64,000 nucleotides of DNA from positions 124,001-188,000 of the forward strand of contig NZ_SOEE01000007.1 in NCBI RefSeq assembly GCF_004366035.1. Reading direction: 5' to 3'. The position numbers and the translations under genes were made by a program. The stretch is from Cytobacillus oceanisediminis (GTDB lineage Bacteria; Bacillota; Bacilli; Bacillales; Cytobacillaceae). Of this stretch, positions 15,193-24,532 are shown one piece after another (within the stretch, counting starts at the first letter, position 1; every line of letters starts with the position of its first letter). Under the pieces are notes generated by a model that saw nothing but the letters and a program-made list of their open reading frames with translations, had not been told where the DNA came from and did not search any database.

Positions 15193-16597
15193 AAAGGAGG
15201 AACATGGCTGCAATAGTTGTCACAATTAAACCAATTGTTACCGGAAGCAAATTCCTCCGAGCCAGTTCAAAAGCGTCTACATTACAGATGGCTGCTGCAG
15301 GGATGAGGGCCCAAGGAACAAGCGTACCGCCGCCTACCCAGATTCCGGCTACCTGGCCTAGAGCTGTTAGGGTTGCCGCACCTGTGCCTATGGCTGCTGC
15401 GAACAAGCTTGCAATCGAGCCGGCAAGAGATATGCCGGAAAAACCAGATCCATCCAGGCCGGTAATGGCGCCAACCACTGTTAATGTAATGGCACCTACT
15501 TCTTTGCTTAAAGGTACAGCCGAAGCCAGGCCAACTCCAAGGTCATTAACGATTCCATGAGAGTTTTTTGGCAGAAAGTCTCCTATCATTTGTGTAAATC
15601 CAGCGTCCCCCAGATAAAAGAAAGCAGCAATTGGAATTACAGGGCCAAATACCCTAAAACCAAATTGGAAGCCTTCAACTAAATAGCCAGTTGTTTTTTC
15701 AAGACCTTTATTGCGGTGTGCAGAGAGCGTAATTATCAGAAGGATGAAAATCGATGTCCCGCCTACTAAAGCTGTTGCGTCACCGCCCTGGAGGTCCAGT
15801 GCAAACATGGCAGCAACATCAGCAGCAAATAAAACAGGAATGAATAGGGCAAAAAAACGCTTTTGATTAAGTGATAGCAAATCTTGTTGACTGGCGTCAG
15901 ACTGAAGTTCGGCCGGGGTATCCACGGTGAGTCCTGTTGCTGCAGTCAGCTTTCCGCTTTTCATGTCTCTCTTTATAAGATAAAAAGCTGTAATAGTTGT
16001 CACTGCTCCCATGATAATAACAAGCGGAATACTGGCTGATATGACTTCCCCGACAGGAAGCCCGGCTGCATCGGCAGTTAACTTCGGTGCAGCCTGGATT
16101 ATAAAATCCCCAGATAGTGCAATGCCGTGCCCGAACAGGTTCATGGCCATTGCCACTCCCAATGCAGGCAATCCAACCCGAATGGCTACTGGAAGAAGTA
16201 CTGCGCCCATTAATGCAACTGCAGGAGATGGCCAAAAAAACCATGATATGACCATCATCAAAATCCCAATAGTCCAATAAGCAAGTGCAGGTGTTCTGAT
16301 TAATTTGGTAAAAGGAGAGATCATGACATCATTTATTCCCGTTATGGTCAGTATCCGGCTCATGGCGACGATTATCGAAATGACCAGTATAGTGGAAAGG
16401 AGTTCTGTAATGGCAAATATAAAACTGGTAAAAATACTGCTGACTGAACTGCTTAAGGAGCCGGTAGCCGTTATGGCAATTAAAAAGATGCCTGCAATAC
16501 AGACAAGGGTTGTATCTCTCCTCATAATCATGAAACCAATAATAAACAGAATAAAAAGAACATAAATCCAATGGATGACTGTTAGTTCAACTCCCAT
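15191..16597 (-). CDS. yhfA: Polytopic membrane permease (YhfA-like)
   Basis: A 468-residue, very hydrophobic protein with about 11-13 membrane helices. The loops FWPSPAVALMGAVLLPVAIRVGLPALGVAMAMNLFGHGIALSGDF and ASAVPLSKEVGAIT suggest an ion-transporter-like fold of the kind seen in GntP/CitMHS carriers. The order M20 hydrolase, then this gene, then hmoB/hemE resembles B. subtilis, where yhfA lies in this interval; the symbol rests on that position and length. The start has AAAGGGGGAAA upstream. Its substrate is unknown. Confidence 0.65.
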   Translation of the reverse strand: MGVELTVIHWIYVLFILFIIGFMIMRRDTTLVCIAGIFLIAITATGSLSSSVSSIFTSFIFAITELLSTILVISIIVAMSRILTITGINDVMISPFTKLIRTPALAYWTIGILMMVISWFFWPSPAVALMGAVLLPVAIRVGLPALGVAMAMNLFGHGIALSGDFIIQAAPKLTADAAGLPVGEVISASIPLVIIMGAVTTITAFYLIKRDMKSGKLTAATGLTVDTPAELQSDASQQDLLSLNQKRFFALFIPVLFAADVAAMFALDLQGGDATALVGGTSIFILLIITLSAHRNKGLEKTTGYLVEGFQFGFRVFGPVIPIAAFFYLGDAGFTQMIGDFLPKNSHGIVNDLGVGLASAVPLSKEVGAITLTVVGAITGLDGSGFSGISLAGSIASLFAAAIGTGAATLTALGQVAGIWVGGGTLVPWALIPAAAICNVDAFELARRNLLPVTIGLIVTTIAAMFLL

Positions 16598-16849
16598 TTA
16601 TAATTTCCCCCTTTCATAATTCCATAAGAGAAGCCCCGATTTAGGCGAATCACCCGATTTGGAATGTAGTACAGAATATGATGGAAAGAATTAAATGGTG
16701 ATATGGATTGCATCCGTCCGAAGGCTGAGGCTGAACCACTCTGTGGAATGTTTCGGTAAAATAGCAGAGTGATAAAATGAATATGTTGGAGGAAAAGGTT
16801 TCTATTTTAGCGAATACAAGAATAGGAGAAAAGAAGGAAGGGAACGCCT

Positions 16850-17674
16850 ATGAGATACAGGTCAGTTAATCAGATAATCTTCGCGGTAACTTTATCAGCA
16901 ATTGGAGTTTTGCTTCTCCTTATGAACATAGGTGTCATTTCCTTGGAAATAAAAGAGGTATTTGTCGTAATTTACCCCTATATTCTATTGGCTGCAGGAT
17001 GCCATTACCTGCTGTCATATATGTTGAAGAAAAGCCGGAGCGGAATGTTTCCCGGGTTATTTCTAATAGTATTTTCATTTCTATTAATCCTTGATCGTTT
17101 CGAAGTAATTGAATTTAGGTTTATGGAAATATGGAAACTCTGGCCCCTGTTTCTTATTTTTTTCGGCATTAATATTTTATTGAAACGAGATCGTTTGAAG
17201 ATTCATTTTGAACAGGATTTCCCAGCGGATATATATGAAAAAAACAAAGGAGCAGCGGAGAAAAAGGTTATTAATATCTCAAAATACGAAAGCCCGCAGC
17301 CGCTTAAAAATATAAGAGGTTTTTCGATTGGCGATGTGGATTTTAAACAGCCAAATTGGTCTCTGGAGCCAATGGATTTATATACAATGATCGGTGATTA
17401 TTTTATTGATTTCAGCAAGGCTTTCATCCCGGAGAAAGAGACACCTGTCATTGTAAGAGGGTGGATTGGGGATGTAAAAATGATTATCCCTGAAAACATT
17501 CCGGTGATGATCCAGTCAAATATTAATATAGGAGACATTCGCATTTTTGATCAAAAGACAGGTGACATTAACCGCAGTCTTCAATATAAGTCACCCGGAT
17601 ATGATGAAGCATCAAGAAAGCTGAGAATCGCTGTACAAGTAAAAATTGGATCCATCCGGATCGATAAAGTATAG
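16850..17674 (+). CDS. liaF: LiaF/VraT-family membrane regulator
   Basis: A 274-residue protein with four N-terminal membrane helices (about residues 8-120) and a C-terminal beta-rich domain (RGFSIGDVDFKQPNW through VQVKIGSIRIDKV) of the LiaF C-terminal type. In B. subtilis LiaF inhibits the LiaS kinase until cell-envelope damage occurs. It is followed within 10 bases by a histidine kinase and a response regulator, completing a LiaFSR-like three-component system. No LiaI or LiaH gene is present in the neighbourhood. Confidence 0.82.
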   Translation: MRYRSVNQIIFAVTLSAIGVLLLLMNIGVISLEIKEVFVVIYPYILLAAGCHYLLSYMLKKSRSGMFPGLFLIVFSFLLILDRFEVIEFRFMEIWKLWPLFLIFFGINILLKRDRLKIHFEQDFPADIYEKNKGAAEKKVINISKYESPQPLKNIRGFSIGDVDFKQPNWSLEPMDLYTMIGDYFIDFSKAFIPEKETPVIVRGWIGDVKMIIPENIPVMIQSNINIGDIRIFDQKTGDINRSLQYKSPGYDEASRKLRIAVQVKIGSIRIDKV

Positions 17675-17683
17675 GTGTATATG

Positions 17684-18727
17684 ATGAGAAAAACCGGAAT
17701 CAGGTATTGGTTTGTACAGAGTTTTATTATGATGGCCATTATAAGTTCATTAATCTTTTTTGTCGGATTACAGGTGTATCTATTTTATAATCCTGTATCG
17801 CCAATGACGATAAAGAGCACCTTCTGGCTTTTTTTGTATGCTTTAACCATTTTACTGCTTACAGGAGCCTACTTTGGGCTCAAGGGCAGCTACTTAATTA
17901 AAGGCAGGCTCGGTGATATTTTATTATTTGTTTCAACATTAAGGAGCGGCAAGTATGCTGATCGGATGGAATCTTATGAAAAAGATGAGATTGGGTTAAT
18001 TTCAGATGAACTGAATCAGCTGGCGGAAAATATCCAGGAGCAGGTTTTTTCCATGCAGCGCCTTGCTGATGAAAAGTCTTTCCTGGCACAAACAGCCCAT
18101 TCTGCTGCTGTGATGGAAGAAAGACAGCGCCTGGCAAGGGATCTGCATGATGTAGTGAGCCAGCAGCTTTTCGCTTTGAGTATGATGTCTTCTGCTGCCC
18201 TGAGAGTTTTTGATTTGGATAGTGATAAAGCAAGGGAGCAGTTAAATGAAATCTCTGACATCGCAGCGAAAGCGCAGGGGGAAATGAGGGCGCTTCTGCT
18301 CCATTTGAGGCCTGTGCAGCTGAGTGATGACAGGCTATGCGATGGAATTATTAAGCTGATACAGGAGTTAAAGGCAAAGACAAACATCGATTTTCACGCA
18401 AGCATTGATGAGATCGAAAATCTTTCGAAAGCAGCAGAAGAGCATTTGTTTCGGATTGTGCAGGAAGCCCTATCCAATGTGCTACGCCATGCTGATGCAG
18501 GGAATATAAAAATTACCTTAACGGAAGAAGACGATTACATTTATCTTTTTATTGCTGATAATGGAAAAGGTTTTAATCCTCATAAAGAGAGGATAACCTC
18601 CTATGGGCTGAAGACAATGAGGGAACGTTGCGAAGAAGTTGGCGGAATATTCAAGATACGTTCTAAGAAAAACGAAGGAACCTATATAGATATTAAAATT
18701 CCGGCAAAAGGAGAGAGGCTGAAATGA
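17684..18727 (+). CDS. liaS: Sensor histidine kinase, LiaS-like
   Basis: A 347-residue NarL-type kinase: two membrane helices around residues 8-30 and 45-70 with a very short outside loop, a HAMP-like linker, a HisKA_3 dimerisation domain with the phospho-accepting histidine in ERQRLARDLHDVVSQQLFALSM, and an ATPase domain with NVLRHADAGNIKI and DNGKGF. The minimal sensor loop marks an intramembrane-sensing kinase. Starts at GTG 17675 and ATG 17681 are also in frame; ATG 17684 is best placed after AGGTG. It overlaps the regulator gene by 4 bases. Confidence 0.85.
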   Translation: MRKTGIRYWFVQSFIMMAIISSLIFFVGLQVYLFYNPVSPMTIKSTFWLFLYALTILLLTGAYFGLKGSYLIKGRLGDILLFVSTLRSGKYADRMESYEKDEIGLISDELNQLAENIQEQVFSMQRLADEKSFLAQTAHSAAVMEERQRLARDLHDVVSQQLFALSMMSSAALRVFDLDSDKAREQLNEISDIAAKAQGEMRALLLHLRPVQLSDDRLCDGIIKLIQELKAKTNIDFHASIDEIENLSKAAEEHLFRIVQEALSNVLRHADAGNIKITLTEEDDYIYLFIADNGKGFNPHKERITSYGLKTMRERCEEVGGIFKIRSKKNEGTYIDIKIPAKGERLK

Positions 18728-19362
18728 TCAGGGTTGCTGTAGTGGATGACCATGAAATGGTAAGAAAGGGGATTATTTCTTATTTGGCAACGGAAGCTGG
18801 CATAGAGGTGATTGGGGAAGCAGAAAGCGGAAGTGAAGCTGTAAAGCTAGTACTCAAAGAACGGCCGGAAATCGTTCTGATGGATCTTCTTATGGAAAAT
18901 GGGAACGGAATTGAAGCGACAAGGGAGATTTTAAAAAGCTATCCTGGATGCAAAATTATAATTATAACCAGTTATTACGATGATGAACAAGTTTTCCCGG
19001 CAATTGAAGCGGGTGCGTTCAGCTATATGCTTAAGACAGCAAATGCGGCCGAGGTTGTGAATGCAATTAAGAAAGCTGCACAAGGAGAGCCCGTTATTGA
19101 ATCAAAGGTTGCAGGGAAAATGGTTAGCCGTTTTAGAGAAAAAGAAAAAAAGCCTCATGATGATTTAACGGAAAGGGAGTTTGATGTCCTGCTCTGCATT
19201 GGGGAAGGGATGACAAACCAGGAAATAAGTAAAGAATTGTTCATTGGCATCAAAACAGTCAAAACACACGTAAGCAATATCCTCGGTAAACTGGGCGTTA
19301 CTGACCGTACACAGGCAGCAGTTTATGCCAATCGAAATGGTATAATTAAAAAGCAGGCATAA
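18724..19362 (+). CDS. liaR: Response regulator, LiaR-like (NarL family)
   Basis: A 212-residue regulator: receiver domain with DDH acidic pair, phospho-acceptor aspartate in IVLMDLLMENGNGIEA (about residue 54), conserved Thr/Ser and Lys positions (ITSYYDD, YMLKT), and a LuxR-type helix-turn-helix (LTEREFDVLLCIGEGMTNQEISKELFIGIKTVKTHVSNILGKLGV). It matches the LiaR/VraR group. It is translationally coupled to the kinase (ATGA overlap). Targets cannot be told from the window, though autoregulation is usual for this family. Confidence 0.87.
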   Translation: MIRVAVVDDHEMVRKGIISYLATEAGIEVIGEAESGSEAVKLVLKERPEIVLMDLLMENGNGIEATREILKSYPGCKIIIITSYYDDEQVFPAIEAGAFSYMLKTANAAEVVNAIKKAAQGEPVIESKVAGKMVSRFREKEKKPHDDLTEREFDVLLCIGEGMTNQEISKELFIGIKTVKTHVSNILGKLGVTDRTQAAVYANRNGIIKKQA

Positions 19363-19394
19363 AGAAGGATGAGCCGCTGCAGCCCATCCTTTTC
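19363..19394. terminator. Terminator between liaR-like gene and hmoB
   Basis: AAGGATGAGCC and GGCTGCAGC-type arms (AGGATG with CATCCT, plus inner GC pairs) form a hairpin followed by TTTTCTATT. Both convergent genes end at it. Confidence 0.8.
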
Positions 19395-19396
19395 TA

Positions 19397-19912
<516 letters not shown>

Positions 19913-20056
19913 TCACTCCACTTGGAAAAGTTTTATAGTGTTTTTTGAAAGGAAATTCATTATAAACACTTCATTCATAAATTGAAATTTTTAATGTGCT
20001 AATATCCTTACAATCTTTAATTTTCCCTCATTTAGACAGTTAAAAACGTCAATTTT

Positions 20057-20085
20057 TTGACATTTAGCCTTCAAATCTATACAAA
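20057..20085 (+). promoter_or_regulatory. Candidate hemE promoter
   Basis: TTGACA at 20057-20062 followed after 17 bases by TACAAA (or after 15 by TATACA). It gives a leader of about 105 bases for hemE. The -35 is perfect, but the -10 choice is uncertain. Confidence 0.5.
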
Positions 20086-20196
20086 AACAGAGAAAACAGG
20101 ATATAGTCATAAAGGATAGATACTGGCGATTTCTAATTTTGGTATATATATATTACAATTATACGCAGACAAGTCTTGAAAGGTGGATAAAATTTA

Positions 20197-21243
20197 ATGA
20201 CAAACTCATTTAATGATACATTTCTGAAGGCGGCTAGGGGGGAACAGACAGATTATGTTCCTGTTTGGTATATGCGCCAGGCTGGCCGCTCGCAGCCGGA
20301 ATATAGAGCGATAAAAGAAAAATATTCCCTATTTGAAATTACACACCAGCCTGAGCTTTGTGCCTATGTTACAAGGCTGCCGGTAGAGCAATATAACAAT
20401 GATGCTGCCATTCTTTATAAAGATATTATGTCACCGCTTCCTGCCATTGGGGTTGATGTGGAAATTAAATCAGGAATCGGCCCTGTTATTTCAAATCCAA
20501 TCAGTTCCATAGGGGATGTAGAGAAGCTTGGGGAAATCAATCCGGAAGAGGACGTTCCATATGTCCTGGAGACTATTAAGCTTCTTACTCAAGAACAGCT
20601 GACTGTGCCACTAATCGGTTTTGCAGGGGCTCCATTTACTCTTGCCAGTTATATGATTGAAGGCGGGCCATCAAAGAATTACAACAAAACGAAAGCATTT
20701 ATGTATGCAGAACCTAAAGCCTGGTTTGCTTTAATGGACAAGCTTGGGGAAATGACTATTACATATGTGAAATCCCAGGTCAAAGCAGGTGCAAAAGCCA
20801 TCCAGATTTTCGATTCATGGGTTGGCGCCTTAAATGTGGAGGATTACCGCTATTTTATTAAGCCAGCAATGAATCGCATTTTCTCTGCCTTAAAAGAAGA
20901 GAATGTCCCGCTGATTATGTTCGGAGTTGGCGCTAGCCACCTGGCTATGGAGTGGCATGATCTGCCGCTTGATGTAGTGGGGCTGGATTGGAGACTTCCG
21001 ATTCAGGAAGCAAGGGCAAAAGGCATCACCAAAACAGTCCAGGGCAATCTTGATCCGGCTATTCTCCTCGCACCATGGGAGGTTATAGAGGAAAAAGCAA
21101 AAGCTATTCTCGATCAGGGAATGGCCCAGCCTGGTTATATATTTAATCTTGGGCATGGTGTTTTCCCGGAGGTTAATCCGGACACATTAAAGAAATTAAC
21201 TGCTTTCATTCATGAGTACTCTGCTTCCAAACTAAACAAGTAA
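20197..21243 (+). CDS. hemE: Uroporphyrinogen decarboxylase HemE
   Basis: A 348-residue enzyme with the diagnostic [15 protein letters not shown] motif near the N-terminus, the substrate-binding [16 protein letters not shown] segment, and [15 protein letters not shown] near the end. It removes four carboxyl groups from uroporphyrinogen III to give coproporphyrinogen III. It is the first gene of the hemEHY cluster. AAAGGTGG precedes the start. A 126-base spacer with a hairpin separates it from hemH. Confidence 0.97.
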   Translation: MTNSFNDTFLKAARGEQTDYVPVWYMRQAGRSQPEYRAIKEKYSLFEITHQPELCAYVTRLPVEQYNNDAAILYKDIMSPLPAIGVDVEIKSGIGPVISNPISSIGDVEKLGEINPEEDVPYVLETIKLLTQEQLTVPLIGFAGAPFTLASYMIEGGPSKNYNKTKAFMYAEPKAWFALMDKLGEMTITYVKSQVKAGAKAIQIFDSWVGALNVEDYRYFIKPAMNRIFSALKEENVPLIMFGVGASHLAMEWHDLPLDVVGLDWRLPIQEARAKGITKTVQGNLDPAILLAPWEVIEEKAKAILDQGMAQPGYIFNLGHGVFPEVNPDTLKKLTAFIHEYSASKLNK

Positions 21244-21261
21244 CCTTTTAGACGGCCTTAT

Positions 21262-21292
21262 GCAATGTCTGGCAAACGGTTTGGCACATTGC
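21262..21292 (+). other. Hairpin in the hemE-hemH spacer
   Basis: GCAATGT (21262-21268) pairs with ACATTGC (21286-21292) around a 17-base loop holding partly complementary GGCAAAC and TTTGGC. There is no T tract, so it is not an ordinary terminator. It may be a processing or stability element within the hem transcript. Confidence 0.4.
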
Positions 21293-21369
21293 TTGAGCAT
21301 TAGTTTTGGTAATCAATTTAATTTTTGGCACAATAAGGACTGGAGACAAAACTATTTGAGGTGGAAGAC

Positions 21370-22302
21370 ATGGGTAAAAAGACAGTTGGTTTACTTGTAA
21401 TGGCTTATGGAACTCCCTATAAGGAAGAAGACATTGAGCGTTACTATACACATATCCGCAGGGGAAGAAAGCCTTCGGAGGAAATGCTTGAAGATTTAAG
21501 AAGCAGATATGAAGCGATTGGCGGAATATCTCCTCTTGCAGAAATTACTATAGATCAGGCTGAAAAACTTGAACAGCATTTAAATGAAATTCAGGACGAT
21601 TATGAATTCAAAATGTATTTAGGATTAAAACATATTGAACCTTTCGTAGAAGATGCGGTTAAACAAATGCATGAGGATGGGATTGAAGAGGCTGTCAGCA
21701 TTGTTCTTGCACCTCATTTCTCAACCTTTAGTGTAAAATCATATAACGGCAGAGCCAAAGAAGAGGCTGAGAAGCTTGGCGGTCCTGTAATAAAATCAGT
21801 TGAAAGCTGGTACAAAGAGCCTAAGTTTATCAAATATTGGGCCGATCGCGTAAAGGAAACCTTCGATAAAATGCCTGCTGAAGAAAAAGATTCTGCAGTG
21901 TTAATTGTTTCTGCGCATAGTTTGCCGGAGAAAATTCTGAAATCAGGGGATCCATATCCGCATCAGCTGCAGGAAACAGCTGACCTCATTGCCGAACAGG
22001 CTGATGTCAAAAACTATGCCGTTGGCTGGCAAAGTGCAGGAAACACACCTGAGCCTTGGCTTGGCCCTGATGTACAGGATTTGACAAGAGACCTTTTTGA
22101 AAACAAGGGCTACAAGGCATTTGTTTATACTCCTGTAGGTTTTGTGTCAGATCATCTTGAAGTGCTGTACGACAATGACTATGAATGCAAAGTTGTCACT
22201 GATGAGCTTGGTGCAAGCTATTACCGTCCCGAAATGCCAAATTCTAAGCCAGAGTTTATTGATGCGATGTCAGATGCCATTTTTAAATTGCTGAATAGAT
22301 AA
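21370..22302 (+). CDS. hemH: Ferrochelatase (coproporphyrin ferrochelatase) HemH
   Basis: A 310-residue protein, the B. subtilis length. The catalytic histidine lies in [12 protein letters not shown] (about residue 183) and the conserved glutamate in [14 protein letters not shown]. In Gram-positive bacteria it inserts iron into coproporphyrin III in the coproporphyrin-dependent route. The frame opens at GTG 21361, but GAGGTGG lies ahead of ATG 21370, which matches the family N-terminus ([17 protein letters not shown]). Confidence 0.96.
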   Translation: MGKKTVGLLVMAYGTPYKEEDIERYYTHIRRGRKPSEEMLEDLRSRYEAIGGISPLAEITIDQAEKLEQHLNEIQDDYEFKMYLGLKHIEPFVEDAVKQMHEDGIEEAVSIVLAPHFSTFSVKSYNGRAKEEAEKLGGPVIKSVESWYKEPKFIKYWADRVKETFDKMPAEEKDSAVLIVSAHSLPEKILKSGDPYPHQLQETADLIAEQADVKNYAVGWQSAGNTPEPWLGPDVQDLTRDLFENKGYKAFVYTPVGFVSDHLEVLYDNDYECKVVTDELGASYYRPEMPNSKPEFIDAMSDAIFKLLNR

Positions 22303-22332
22303 GCAAAAAATTAGAAAAGAAGGCGATTTACC

Positions 22333-23772
22333 GTGCAGGGAGAGAGACAGAAAATTGTTATTGCCGGAGGAGGAATTACTGGTCTTGCTGCAGCTTACTA
22401 TCTGCAGAAGGAAGCCAAAGAAAAAGGAATGGCCCTGGATGTAAAGCTCATAGAAGCTTCACATCGACTTGGCGGCAAGATTCAAACAATAACACGGGAC
22501 GGTTTTGTAATCGAAAGAGGGCCAGATTCCTTTTTGGCCCGTAAACAAAGTGCGTCCCGGCTTGCCAAGGAAGCAGGGATGGAAAAAGAGCTTGTGAGAA
22601 ATACAACCGGTAAGTCCTTTGTGCTTGCAAGACAGCGTCTATTTCCAATGCCGGGCGGATCAATCATGGGCATCCCTACCCAAATTGCTCCCTTTATTAC
22701 AACCGGCTTATTCTCTCCCGCAGGGAAGGCAAGAGCTGCGGCAGATTTTGTGCTGCCGCGCTCCAATCCTTCCCATGATCAGTCACTGGGTGCCTTTTTT
22801 AGAAGAAGGCTTGGTGACGAAGTCGTCGATAATTTGATTGATCCGCTTCTTTCTGGCATATATGCTGGCGATATTGATCAATTAAGCCTTATGGCCACTT
22901 TCCCGCAGTTTTATCAGGTTGAGCAGAAGTATAGAAGTTTAATTCTGGGAATGAAAAAGTCCACAGGCTCTCAGCCAAAACAGGCCGCAAACGGCAAGAG
23001 CAAAGAGGGGATGTTCCTTACTTTCAAATCGGGGCTTCAATCGCTTGTCGATGCCCTAGAGAACAAGCTTGAACCTGGAACTGTACTGAAAGGCCATCGA
23101 ATTGAATCGATCAAGAAGACTGGCAGAAGCTATACAATTGAAATGAATGGCGGAGAAAACCTTCAGGCAGATTGCATGGTTATGGCTGTTCCCCACCATG
23201 CTCTGTGTAGCATTTTCTCTGGCTGGGGACTTTTTGAGCAATTCAAAGACATGCCGTCCACTTCTGTGGCAACTGTAGCGCTGGCTTTTCCGGAGGAAGC
23301 GATTGAAAGGGATATTGACGGAACCGGTTTTGTTGTTTCACGCCATAGTGATTTCACCATTACTGCATGTACCTGGACACATAAGAAATGGCCCCATTCG
23401 ACCCCAAAAGGAAAAGTGCTTCTGCGCTGTTACGTTGGCAAAGCCGGCGATGAAGCAGTGGTGGATCTCTCAGATGATCAAATTGTTAAAGTTGTACTTG
23501 ATGATTTAAATAAAACGATGAATATTAAAATGATTCCGGACTTTGTTTATGTAACAAGATGGAAGGATTCAATGCCACAGTATACTGTAGGACATAAAGA
23601 ACGAGTCGGGCTGGCAAAGAAGCAGGCACAGGAAAAGCTGCCGGGCATTTTTCTGGCAGGAAGTTCATTTGAAGGTCTTGGCGTTCCTGACTGCATAGAT
23701 CAGGCAGAAGAGGCAGTTCGAAATACAGTTGAATACTTGAAAAGCAACAAGCAAAAAGCTGTCCGTGTGTGA
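22333..23772 (+). CDS. hemY: Coproporphyrinogen III oxidase (HemY/CgoX)
   Basis: A 479-residue flavoprotein. The FAD-binding motif IVIAGGGITGLAAAYYLQKEA opens the protein, with RLGGKIQT following, and SSFEGLGVPDCIDQAEEA closes the FAD site near the C-terminus. It oxidises coproporphyrinogen III (and protoporphyrinogen) in heme synthesis. It starts at GTG 22333 after AAGAAGGCGAT, 30 bases from hemH, so the three genes form an operon. Its last codons lie within the terminator hairpin. Confidence 0.96.
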   Translation: MQGERQKIVIAGGGITGLAAAYYLQKEAKEKGMALDVKLIEASHRLGGKIQTITRDGFVIERGPDSFLARKQSASRLAKEAGMEKELVRNTTGKSFVLARQRLFPMPGGSIMGIPTQIAPFITTGLFSPAGKARAAADFVLPRSNPSHDQSLGAFFRRRLGDEVVDNLIDPLLSGIYAGDIDQLSLMATFPQFYQVEQKYRSLILGMKKSTGSQPKQAANGKSKEGMFLTFKSGLQSLVDALENKLEPGTVLKGHRIESIKKTGRSYTIEMNGGENLQADCMVMAVPHHALCSIFSGWGLFEQFKDMPSTSVATVALAFPEEAIERDIDGTGFVVSRHSDFTITACTWTHKKWPHSTPKGKVLLRCYVGKAGDEAVVDLSDDQIVKVVLDDLNKTMNIKMIPDFVYVTRWKDSMPQYTVGHKERVGLAKKQAQEKLPGIFLAGSSFEGLGVPDCIDQAEEAVRNTVEYLKSNKQKAVRV

Positions 23773-23782
23773 CAGCTTTTTA
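23754..23782 (+). terminator. Terminator of hemEHY, overlapping the hemY stop
   Basis: AAAAAGCTGTC and GACAGCTTTTT pair around CGTGTGT. The hemY stop codon lies at the loop/stem boundary. Confidence 0.93.
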
Positions 23783-23841
23783 TATTGGCATCATTTCAGG
23801 TTGCTTTTTCATTTGGAGTATGATAAATTACTTTTTGTACT

Positions 23842-23868
23842 AATGACCAAATTGTTCATTTAGTCATT
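23842..23868 (+). promoter_or_regulatory. Palindromic operator upstream of yhgD
   Basis: AATGACCAAAT, 5 bases (TGTTC), ATTTAGTCATT: arms of 11 bases with one mismatch. An identical pair of arms with a different spacer precedes yhgE at 24483-24509. It is inferred to be the binding site of the TetR-type regulator YhgD, giving autoregulation. Confidence 0.75.
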
Positions 23869-23886
23869 TCCTAATGAGGTGAGTTC

Positions 23887-24459
23887 ATGTCAGCAGATCG
23901 GAAACAGCAAATTATTGAGGCGGCCACTAAATCATTTTCTCTGTTTGGATATAAAGCAACCACTATGGATCAGGTTGCAAAGCTTGCAAATGTAGGAAAA
24001 GGCACTATTTATAATTTCTTTAAAAATAAAGAAGAGCTGTTTGATGAAATTATCCATACGCTCATCGTGGAAATGAAAAGCGCAGCTGATGAAGCGCTTG
24101 ATCCTTCTTTGCCTTTTCATAAAAACGTTCATCGGGGATTGTATAAAATACTTGAATTCCGCATGAAACATCAGCTGACCATCAAGCTTTTCCAGGAAGC
24201 AAAGGAAATGGGAACTCCTGCTGTTACAGAGGTAATTGGGAAAGTAGAGGATGCGATATTAAATTATGTAAAAGAAAAAGTTGCACAAGCGATTGAAAAA
24301 GGAGAAATCCGGGAATGCGATCCGGAGCTGACATCTTTTGTGATGCTGAAGCTTTATATTGCTCTCATATTTGATTGGGAGCAGCGTCATGAACCTTTGG
24401 AAAAAGAAAAAATAGCTATGCTGTTTGAACAATACATTATGAAAGGATTATCGAATTAG
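23887..24459 (+). CDS. yhgD: TetR/AcrR family regulator YhgD
   Basis: A 190-residue TetR-type repressor with the N-terminal helix-turn-helix ADRKQQIIEAATKSFSLFGYKATTMDQVAKLANVGKGTIYNFFKNKEELFDEII and a helical ligand domain. It lies directly before yhgE, as in B. subtilis. The same 27-base palindrome precedes both genes, strong evidence that YhgD controls itself and yhgE. ATGAGGTGAGTTC precedes the ATG. The inducer is not known. Confidence 0.9.
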   Translation: MSADRKQQIIEAATKSFSLFGYKATTMDQVAKLANVGKGTIYNFFKNKEELFDEIIHTLIVEMKSAADEALDPSLPFHKNVHRGLYKILEFRMKHQLTIKLFQEAKEMGTPAVTEVIGKVEDAILNYVKEKVAQAIEKGEIRECDPELTSFVMLKLYIALIFDWEQRHEPLEKEKIAMLFEQYIMKGLSN

Positions 24460-24482
24460 ATAGTCCTAAATTTTTTCAGAAA

Positions 24483-24509
24483 AATGACCAAATGAGGGAT
24501 TTAGTCATT
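24483..24509 (+). promoter_or_regulatory. Palindromic operator upstream of yhgE
   Basis: AATGACCAAAT, GAGGG, ATTTAGTCATT, with both 11-base arms identical to the site before yhgD. It ends 23 bases before the yhgE start codon, so bound repressor would overlap the promoter or early leader. Confidence 0.75.
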
Positions 24510-24532
24510 AAGTTATAACGGAGGGATTTACG

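Noticed and set aside
16777-16869. 30-codon open frame overlapping the liaF-like start
   Set aside because: Weak ribosome-binding site, no recognised similarity and overlap with a clear gene start; too short to support.
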